Shown here piece after piece: positions 1 through 5,243 of a stretch of DNA of 10,202 bases. The notes under the pieces are model-generated. The model had not been told where the DNA came from and did not search any database. It saw only the letters and a list, made by a program, of their open reading frames with translations. A program made the translations under genes and the position numbers. Each line of letters opens with the position of its first letter. Positions within the stretch are counted from its first letter, which is position 1. Origin of the DNA: Kapaibacterium sp038202665 (lineage in GTDB: Bacteria; Bacteroidota; Ignavibacteria; Kapaibacteriales; Kapaibacteriaceae); NCBI GenBank assembly GCA_038202665.1, contig JBBRES010000090.1, positions 1 through 10,202 of the forward strand, given 5' to 3'.

Positions 1-729
1 AGTACCCTTGTTCCCAACAATTCGTACGTGGACCACATCGTGCGCAGGGTTTGGGAATACCTCTAGCGTTAGGCTCACGGCAGAAGACTCAACGTCTGGG
101 TCAGTTCGACGCTTTGGTTTCTCCTGCGCGGCAGATCGGATGCGTCGGAATGCATATCCACCAATACCTAGTGGCTGCTCCTCATCCCTTGTGCTTGCAT
201 GTCGCTCGGACAGTATTGTGTTTGCTGTAGCAAGTGATTGCTTTGCATTGGACAGTTTGACGATCTTCTCTTCGCGTAGGCTCTCGCCTCCGCTAACCAT
301 CCAAATCTTTTCATTCACCGATCCATTGCTCTGCGAGGATTCTTGCCATCGGTAGAGAATCTCAATGTCGTATATCTTGTCGTCGTTGAAATCTTCTAGT
401 CGGAATCCAATTACAACGTCCGTCTCTTTCGGAAGGTCGAGAACAGTTGTATCATACGTCTTCTTCGTTACAGTGTCACCCCAGACAATGAAACCGGGAA
501 TGAACCTGGAGGAAGTGGCCTTCCCTTTACGCTCACGGTTTTGCTGTGTTAGATATAGGGTATCGAGTTGTCCATCGCCATCGAAGTCGCGGAAATGGCC
601 TCGAAACGTCTTCAGTGTAACAGTATCTTTTTCGTTGGGATTTGCTAAGGCCCCTGTGGTGAACAACAAAAGCAGAAAGCTGAATAGCACAATAGGATGC
701 CGGCTAATGCCTATGACATTTCGTTTCAT
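1..729 (-). CDS. Secreted protein with T9SS type A sorting domain (3' end cut by window edge)
   Basis: The minus-strand frame is open from an ATG at 729 to position 1, giving the first 243 residues. Residues 1-29 form a signal peptide: basic MKRN start, hydrophobic core 13-23 (IVLFSFLLLLF), and a likely cut after ALA at 29. Residues 48-56 read DFDGDGQLD and residues 113-121 read DFNDDKIYD. Both have the DxDxDxxxD spacing of FG-GAP/EF-hand-like calcium loops. A charged linker (about 175-215) leads to LEVFPNPAHDVVHVRIVG at 222-239, the typical beginning of the T9SS type A sorting domain, which continues outside the window. By family knowledge, such proteins cross the inner membrane by Sec and the outer membrane by T9SS, then stay on the surface or are released. 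The cargo function is unknown; no enzyme motif is visible. Many ATA, CTA, TTA and AGG codons set it apart from the metabolic genes downstream. No good ribosome binding site precedes the ATG. Confidence 0.85.
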   Translation of the reverse strand, partial: MKRNVIGISRHPIVLFSFLLLLFTTGALANPNEKDTVTLKTFRGHFRDFDGDGQLDTLYLTQQNRERKGKATSSRFIPGFIVWGDTVTKKTYDTTVLDLPKETDVVIGFRLEDFNDDKIYDIEILYRWQESSQSNGSVNEKIWMVSGGESLREEKIVKLSNAKQSLATANTILSERHASTRDEEQPLGIGGYAFRRIRSAAQEKPKRRTDPDVESSAVSLTLEVFPNPAHDVVHVRIVGNKGT

Positions 730-864
730 GCGAACCCCCAAGACACGACAATAGTAGATGACAATGATTATGATCCAAACACTCTCGATCGACGCTGCAT
801 ACGTACATCTACGATTAGACTGGCGTCGAGGCGAGCATACAACATCACCAGAGAAAAGCAAGTA

Positions 865-892
865 TTTTTAACGCCGTATTGTCAATTGACAA
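865..892 (-). promoter_or_regulatory. Possible promoter for the T9SS cargo gene
   Basis: On the minus strand, TTGTCA (892-887, five of six matches to the sigma70 -35 box) is followed after 16 bases by TAAAAA (870-865, four of six matches to the -10 box). Transcription would begin near 858, leaving a leader of about 130 nt before the ATG at 729. The -35 box lies inside the palindrome at 878-893, as expected for a repressor-controlled promoter. FCB bacteria often use different promoter elements, so this is a weak call. Confidence 0.3.
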
Positions 893-893
893 T
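878..893. promoter_or_regulatory. Perfect 16-bp palindrome, candidate operator
   Basis: ATTGTCAATTGACAAT reads identically on both strands. A further TGTCA half-site follows at 893-897, so three TGTCA/TGACA units lie within 18 bases. The site is in non-coding DNA and overlaps the candidate -35 box of the downstream minus-strand gene. A two-fold symmetric site without a spacer suits a dimeric helix-turn-helix regulator. The regulator is not in the window and cannot be named. Confidence 0.4.
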
Positions 894-1096
894 GTCAACG
901 ACAGATTTCCGCATTTGCAGATGTCCTAACGAGCCTGATTACGAGTGCCCAACATAGATTACGTTGCTGACAGTGTACATCAGTTGAGGCATGGTGGACA
1001 GTTTGAATAGACAGAAATGATTGTAAAAGAGGGAAGCTTTGACGAGTGGACGAAACATGGATGCAGATTGGGCCCCATTCGATTCGCACTTCGCTA

Positions 1097-1129
1097 ACCG
1101 ATGTTCGTCGGTCGTAAGCTTCCCTTACG
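1097..1129 (-). terminator. Tandem small hairpins at the 3' end of the TraB gene
   Basis: On the minus strand, CGTAAG (1129-1124) pairs with CTTACG (1118-1113) around a five-base loop. The TAA stop codon of the TraB gene lies in the first arm. A second hairpin follows at once: ACCGA (1112-1108) with TCGGT (1101-1097) around a six-base loop. No T-run follows, so this is not a classical intrinsic terminator. It may be a mRNA 3' end stabiliser, a weak terminator or chance. Confidence 0.25.
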
Positions 1130-2018
1130 GAGCCGCGAGCAGGTTCACTCGCTTCCCCCCCAAGACCGGCGTTACATGAAAGCCTACACGTTCGAGTCTG
1201 CTCAGCAATCCGTTCGAACCTGGTAAATGCAACGCGCCAACGGCCAAGAGAATTCCACCGTGAGCAAACTCGGGTTGTAGTCGTTTCACCATTCGAGCAT
1301 TACGGTCGTCGTTGATCATCGCCCCAAATGTTCCCCAGTCGTCCATCTCCTTCATCAGCTCACCAACGGCGGCAAGATCTTCCGTGGTGTACATGTGAAT
1401 GAGTTGCTGAAACATCGAATCTTGTTCATGTCCGTTCTTCACAAAGTCCAAGAGTATAGAGGGCGGCATGGAATCAAGGACATGGAGTTGTTCCAGCGCG
1501 GTCTCCACTCCACGTCGTTCTATGCCAACGCGAGTTGCGGTCTGCCACAAGAACTGGTCCATTCCAACAAGGTCAGACTCTGAAGCGACTTCGTCTTTTG
1601 CGAGTATGGCCACGATCATTGATGGCTTCATACGATTTGCTGCACCTGCCAGCGGACCCATTTTCTTACGCAGCACCGTCATGATGAGTTCGTAGTCGGC
1701 CTGTGCGTAGAAATCTCGCAACGTCTTTCCGTCCTCAAGAAACATAGACGGGGGATTGGCTAATACTTGGCTTGCAACGGAGTCTAGGTCTATCTCTGCA
1801 TAGAGTCGACGTGACGCCTTCAAGACAATGAGAATCGAATCACGCTGCCGAAAAACAGCTGAATCTCCAATGTGAATCGTGCCATAAATAAACGATGTGG
1901 CCCCGGTAGGCGACGTGACTCGCCACAATAACGACTTCGCCTTCGTGTCATACGCAGACGTGGTGGTGGCGCAAACAAGGCCTACCAAGCACAAGAAGGT
2001 CATCAAGCAGTGCTTCAT
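1125..2018 (-). CDS. TraB/GumN family protein, exported
   Basis: From the ATG at 2018 the product has 297 residues, the usual size for bacterial TraB/GumN proteins. Residues 1-22 are a signal peptide (MKHCLMTF, hydrophobic core, cut near TSA at 20-22), so the mature protein acts outside the inner membrane. The family hallmarks are present: LLWRVTSPTG then FIYGTIHIGD with GxxH at 46-49, GVETALEQL in the middle, RNARM, and VGALHLPGSNGLL with GALH at 261-264, ending in a typical GFHVTPV strand. In the related TIKI metalloproteases the two GxxH motifs bind metal. A peptidase role for bacterial members is plausible but not shown. In-frame upstream ATGs (for example 2045) would only lengthen the N-terminus and run into the divergent TPR gene; 2018 gives the cleanest signal peptide. 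Ribosome binding site is weak (AAAGA). Confidence 0.88.
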   Translation of the reverse strand: MKHCLMTFLCLVGLVCATTTSAYDTKAKSLLWRVTSPTGATSFIYGTIHIGDSAVFRQRDSILIVLKASRRLYAEIDLDSVASQVLANPPSMFLEDGKTLRDFYAQADYELIMTVLRKKMGPLAGAANRMKPSMIVAILAKDEVASESDLVGMDQFLWQTATRVGIERRGVETALEQLHVLDSMPPSILLDFVKNGHEQDSMFQQLIHMYTTEDLAAVGELMKEMDDWGTFGAMINDDRNARMVKRLQPEFAHGGILLAVGALHLPGSNGLLSRLERVGFHVTPVLGGKRVNLLAAP

Positions 2019-2064
2019 CGCGTTATCTTTGTTGGTTAGGTTCATGCATAGTTCAGAAAAATAC
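2019..2064. promoter_or_regulatory. Very short divergent control region with face-to-face promoter elements
   Basis: The TraB start (2018, minus) and the TPR start (ATG 2044 or GTG 2065, plus) leave 25-46 bases between them, so both promoters must sit here or inside the opposite gene. On the plus strand TATCTTTG at 2024-2031 matches the Bacteroidota -7 consensus TAnnTTTG exactly. On the minus strand TATTTTTC at 2063-2056 matches it at five of six fixed positions. Transcripts would start near 2038 (plus) and 2049 (minus) and overlap for about 12 nt. No matching -33 TTTG box is seen for the plus promoter. The motif is short enough to occur by chance. Confidence 0.3.
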
Positions 2065-3144
2065 GTGAAGTTCTTCATCCCCGTCCTTGCCGCCCTCCTC
2101 ACAGCTGGAATTATTACGGCACAGCCAGCTACAACGCCGTTGCAGAAGGCAATGCAAAGCGCCATTGCAAACATGGATCTCGATAGACCGGATCAAGCCA
2201 TCGAGAATTGGAATACCGTTATTGAACTCGACCCAACGAAAATCGAGTACAAGTACGAGCGCATCATTTGCTACGTGATGAAGAAGGACTATGTCAAGGC
2301 TCTGGAGCAGCTGACGCCTATCTACAAAGACACGGCGTTGCTCGACCGAGGATATCAGCTTATGGGCAACATCCATGATTTGCTTGGTGACTCTACGGTG
2401 TCCATTCCATTCTACAAAGAAGGACTCCTTGCCTATCCTCAATCCGGACGCCTACACTATGAGATGGGTGCCACGGCGCTGATCGAGCGTCGAATGGACG
2501 ATGCAATCTTGTGGTGGGTGAAGGGGACGAAGGCAGAACCGCGTTTCCCAACGAACTACTACTGGGTTGCAAAGGTTAACGCTGATACAAAGAACAAGAT
2601 CTGGACACTGATCTACGGCGAAGCCTTCATGAACCTGGAGCGTGGAACGAAACGCACGAAGGAAATCAGCAAACTCATCTTCGAGGCATGGAACGCCGGT
2701 CTCGCCTTTGGAGACAGCACCGATCCGATCAATCTTGCGTCGGAAGATCTGCTCGAAGCGCCCGGTCCGTCCGGTCCCACGTCGATGTCGTTTCCTATGG
2801 CCTTTGAGTACATGACGGCCGTTACCGGACAGTACCTGATCCCCAAAGTGGGGATGTTGAAACGACTCACGATGGCCCAACTGGTTGATCTTCAGGTCAA
2901 GGTAACACAGGCCTGGATGGCCAAAGGGTACGATTCGGTGTACACGAACGACATCCTCTTGTGGCATAAAAGCTTGGCAGAGAGCGGTCATTTGCGTGAA
3001 TATCTGTACTGGGTGATAAGTTTTGGCGACTACCGTGAAATGAATATCTGGTTTCGTTCCAACGAAAAGAAGTACGATCTGTTCTTGCACTGGTTCGACA
3101 CGAATTCGCTTCCTCGAGACCGAGCATGGCGTCTCGGGTTGTAA
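2044..3144 (+). CDS. Exported tetratricopeptide repeat (TPR) protein
   Basis: From the ATG at 2044 the product has 366 residues. A hydrophobic segment at 8-26, with likely cleavage at ITA|Q, is a signal peptide; there is no lipobox cysteine. Residues about 37-167 hold roughly four TPR-like helical hairpins, for example IANMDLDRPDQAIENWNTVI with a following ELDP, and GNIHDLLGDSTVSIPFYKEG. The C-terminal 170 residues are rich in Trp, Tyr and Phe and match no domain I recognise. TPR arrays bind other proteins, so a periplasmic scaffold or assembly role is likely, but the partner is unknown. An in-frame GTG at 2065 would begin VKFFIPVLAALLTAGIITA, a more compact signal peptide, and fits the predicted transcript start better, so the true start may be 2065. 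The gene is divergent from the TraB gene and 68 bases upstream of secG. Confidence 0.85.
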   Translation: MHSSEKYVKFFIPVLAALLTAGIITAQPATTPLQKAMQSAIANMDLDRPDQAIENWNTVIELDPTKIEYKYERIICYVMKKDYVKALEQLTPIYKDTALLDRGYQLMGNIHDLLGDSTVSIPFYKEGLLAYPQSGRLHYEMGATALIERRMDDAILWWVKGTKAEPRFPTNYYWVAKVNADTKNKIWTLIYGEAFMNLERGTKRTKEISKLIFEAWNAGLAFGDSTDPINLASEDLLEAPGPSGPTSMSFPMAFEYMTAVTGQYLIPKVGMLKRLTMAQLVDLQVKVTQAWMAKGYDSVYTNDILLWHKSLAESGHLREYLYWVISFGDYREMNIWFRSNEKKYDLFLHWFDTNSLPRDRAWRLGL

Positions 3145-3148
3145 GGGT

Positions 3149-3177
3149 TTGGCGACGTGACCAGTCTTCCGTATTTT
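3149..3177 (+). promoter_or_regulatory. Possible promoter for the secG operon
   Basis: In the 68-base gap after the TPR gene, TTGGCG (3149-3154) and TATTTT (3172-3177) are separated by 17 bases, each with four of six matches to the sigma70 boxes. TATTTTCG (3172-3179) also matches the Bacteroidota -7 element TAnnTTTG at five of six positions. Transcription would start near 3185, about 28 bases before the secG ATG. No terminator is visible in the gap, so read-through from the TPR gene is also possible. Confidence 0.33.
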
Positions 3178-3212
3178 CGAGGCTTGCAGAATCCACTGAA
3201 GGCTATTAGACC

Positions 3213-3563
3213 ATGCTTATCATTTTGACTCTTTTGACGGTGTTCGCTGCCGTGCTCCTGATCCTTGTCGTTCTCATTCAGCCTGGTAAGGCCGATATGG
3301 TTTCCGGTATGGGTGGATTTGGCGGCCAGATGACGAATCTCCTTGGCGTGCGGAACTCGCGCAATATCTTGCAGAGCATCACCATGGGGCTTGCGATCTT
3401 CATTGCTGTGATGGCCATTTCTATCAATAAATTCTTCTTGGAATCAGAAGTTGTTACGAAGGCTCCGTCCACAGTAGGCGTAGAGATTCCAACCAATACT
3501 TCAGCTCCAGTGCAAGCACCACTGCCAACGACGCAACCGCCGCCAGCACAACAACAGAAGTAA
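3213..3563 (+). CDS. secG: Sec translocase subunit SecG
   Basis: SecG is the small, non-essential inner-membrane subunit that assists SecYEG and SecA in exporting unfolded proteins. The 116-residue product shows the family layout: first membrane helix at 2-22 (LIILTLLTVFAAVLLILVVL), IQPGKADMVSGMGGFGGQ with the conserved Gly-rich cytoplasmic loop at 31-38, the NLLGVRNSRNILQSIT stretch, and a second membrane helix at about 53-72. Residues 85-116 form a Thr/Pro/Gln-rich tail ending PPPAQQQK, an extension that varies in length between lineages. A TGAAGG at 3197-3202 lies 10 bases before the ATG and can serve as ribosome binding site. The TAA stop shares its last A with the ATG of the carboxyltransferase gene, so the two are almost certainly cotranscribed and probably translationally coupled. 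Confidence 0.95.
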   Translation: MLIILTLLTVFAAVLLILVVLIQPGKADMVSGMGGFGGQMTNLLGVRNSRNILQSITMGLAIFIAVMAISINKFFLESEVVTKAPSTVGVEIPTNTSAPVQAPLPTTQPPPAQQQK

Positions 3564-5230
3564 TGGCTCGCATCGTTGGCTCAGCGGTTGAACACGACTT
3601 CAATTACGAACGCAACTACGATGCGAATCGTCAGCTCATGCGCATCATCGATGCAAAAGGTGAGCAAACGATGCTTGGTGGTGGCAAGAAGTCGATCGAA
3701 CGTCACAAGGCCAAAGGCAAGCTTACCGCGCGCGAGCGCATCCATGCACTGATCGACGAGGGCTCTGGATTTCTAGAGTTGGGCTTGTTCACAGCGCATG
3801 ACATGTATGAAGACGTTGGCGGAGCTCCGTCCGCCGGAGTAGTCTCCGGCATTGGCATCGTCTGCGGTCGCGAGTGCGTGATCGTCGCGAACGACGCCAC
3901 CGTCAAAGCGGGCGCGTGGTTCCCAATGACAGCCAAGAAGAATATGCGGGCGCAAGAGATCGCCCTTGAAAACCGCCTCCCCGTTATTTATCTCGTCGAC
4001 TCTGCCGGTGTTTTTCTACCGATGCAAGACGAGATCTTCCCAGACAAAGAACATTTCGGACGTCAGTTCCGCAACAATGCCATGCTGAGCGCCATGGGCG
4101 TTCCGCAGATTGCCGCCATCATGGGTCCGTGCGTTGCCGGCGGAGCGTACCTCCCGATCATGTGCGACGAATCGATCATCGTCAACGGCACTGGAAGTGT
4201 CTTTCTTGCAGGACCCGCACTCGTGGAGGCTGCCATAGGAGAAAAGACCACCATCGAGCCGCTAGGCGGTGCCACGATGCATTCATCGGTGAGTGGCGTG
4301 GTGGACTACAAAGTGGAATCGGACGAAGAGGCCCTTGCCACCATTCGCTCCCTTGTAGACAAATTCTCGCCAACAAAAGGTCAGCACCCGATCTTTTCTC
4401 GCGTCGAATCGAAGGCCCCCCTTTTTGATGCCGACGAGATCTATGGCATCATGCCTGCAGAACGTAGCAAGCCGTACAGCACCTATCAGATTCTTGGACG
4501 CTTGCTGGATGGTAGCGAGTTCGATGAGTACAAGGCCAACTACGGAAAGACGATCATCTGCGGATACGGTCGTATCGATGGATGGTCGGTTGGTATTGTT
4601 GCCAACAATCGCGAGATCGTTCGCAGCGCAACAGGCGAAATGCAAGTGGGCGGCGTGATCTATAGCGACAGTGCAGATAAGGCCGCACGATTCATTTTGA
4701 ATTGTAATCAGCGCGGCATCCCTCTCGTGTTCTTGCAAGACGTTACAGGATTTATGGTTGGCACTCGCAGTGAACAAGGCGGCATCATTAAGGATGGCGC
4801 GAAACTTGTGAACGCTGTTTCTAACAGCGTGGTGCCCAAATTCACCGTTATCCTTGGCAATTCGTACGGCGCCGGTAATTATGCGATGTGTGGAAAGGCG
4901 TACGATCCGCGACTGATCTATGCGTGGCCAATGGCGCAGATTGCGGTGATGGGCGGATCGCAGGCATCGAAGACCATGCTCACCATTCGTGTTGCCGCAC
5001 TTGAAAAGCAACAGGGGACGCCGCTCACCAAAGAGCAGCAAGACGCAATGCTGAAGGAAATTCAGTCGCATTACGATATAACCACAACACCTCTGTATGC
5101 GGCTTCGCGACTGTGGGTTGATGGCGTTCTCGCTCCCACCCATACGCGAGAAATGATCTCACGTGGAATTGCCGTTGCATCGCATCAGCATTCAATACCA
5201 GAATTGAAGACCGGCGTCTTCCAGGTCTAG
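3563..5230 (+). CDS. Acyl-CoA carboxylase carboxyltransferase (beta) subunit, methylcrotonyl-CoA carboxylase type
   Basis: The 555-residue product has the length and two-lobed crotonase-like fold of biotin-dependent carboxyltransferases, which move CO2 from carboxybiotin to an acyl-CoA. The N-terminal lobe carries RERHKAKGKLTARERI-like entry residues (47-61), VIVANDATVKAG, FLPMQDEIFPDKEHFGR, and the oxyanion-hole motif PCVAGGAY at 189-196. The C-terminal lobe carries GNSYGAGNYAMCGKAYDPR at 432-450 and WPMAQIAVMGG at 455-465. The FPDKEHFGR and GNYAMCGKAY signatures resemble methylcrotonyl-CoA and geranyl-CoA carboxylase beta subunits more than propionyl-CoA carboxylase. Substrate (methylcrotonyl-CoA from leucine breakdown, or another acyl-CoA) cannot be fixed from sequence. 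The biotin carboxylase/biotin carrier partner is not in the window and must be encoded elsewhere. The ATG overlaps the secG stop by one base (TAATG), and the dehydrogenase ATG lies 13 bases after its TAG. Confidence 0.92.
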   Translation: MARIVGSAVEHDFNYERNYDANRQLMRIIDAKGEQTMLGGGKKSIERHKAKGKLTARERIHALIDEGSGFLELGLFTAHDMYEDVGGAPSAGVVSGIGIVCGRECVIVANDATVKAGAWFPMTAKKNMRAQEIALENRLPVIYLVDSAGVFLPMQDEIFPDKEHFGRQFRNNAMLSAMGVPQIAAIMGPCVAGGAYLPIMCDESIIVNGTGSVFLAGPALVEAAIGEKTTIEPLGGATMHSSVSGVVDYKVESDEEALATIRSLVDKFSPTKGQHPIFSRVESKAPLFDADEIYGIMPAERSKPYSTYQILGRLLDGSEFDEYKANYGKTIICGYGRIDGWSVGIVANNREIVRSATGEMQVGGVIYSDSADKAARFILNCNQRGIPLVFLQDVTGFMVGTRSEQGGIIKDGAKLVNAVSNSVVPKFTVILGNSYGAGNYAMCGKAYDPRLIYAWPMAQIAVMGGSQASKTMLTIRVAALEKQQGTPLTKEQQDAMLKEIQSHYDITTTPLYAASRLWVDGVLAPTHTREMISRGIAVASHQHSIPELKTGVFQV

Positions 5231-5243
5231 CGTATCATTGCGC

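Larger units (their letters stand above)
730..1124. other. Intergenic region without a recognisable gene
   Basis: About 395 bases separate the TraB gene from the T9SS cargo gene, both on the minus strand. Short open frames exist on both strands, but they have no plausible start signal, composition or recognisable product, so I do not call them. The stretch is AT-rich around 840-900. It contains the 16-base palindrome at 878-893, a possible minus-strand promoter, and small hairpins at the TraB end. No tRNA or known RNA could be folded by eye. It most likely holds the control region and 5' leader (about 130 nt) of the cargo gene. An unannotated small RNA cannot be excluded. Confidence 0.6.

Noticed and set aside
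365..957. Plus-strand open frames over the left part of the window
   Set aside because: The minus-strand frame here encodes a signal peptide, Asp-rich loops and a T9SS sorting motif, while the plus-strand translations are Ser/Arg-rich without domain signal.
967..983. CTGA...TCAG inverted repeat around TGTACA
   Set aside because: Only four-base arms with a nine-base centre; too short to separate from chance.
1070..1090. TTCGATTC in the intergenic region, resembling the T-loop of a tRNA
   Set aside because: The flanking bases (CCCCA before, CGCAC after) do not pair into a T-stem and no acceptor or anticodon stem can be drawn.
2452..3090. Minus-strand open frame of 212 codons opposite the TPR gene
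   Set aside because: The product resembles no family and is antisense to a convincing exported TPR protein; another minus-strand frame covers part of the same stretch, as is usual for shadows.
3129..3157. Possible CGTC/GACG hairpin around the TPR stop codon as a terminator
   Set aside because: Four-base arms with a loop of about 20 bases and no T-run; not stable enough to call.
4283..5143. Long open frame of 286 codons on the minus strand inside the carboxyltransferase gene
   Set aside because: It is fully antisense to a gene with clear family motifs from end to end. Its translation is rich in His, Arg and Cys with no recognisable domain, as expected for a shadow frame in a codon-biased gene.
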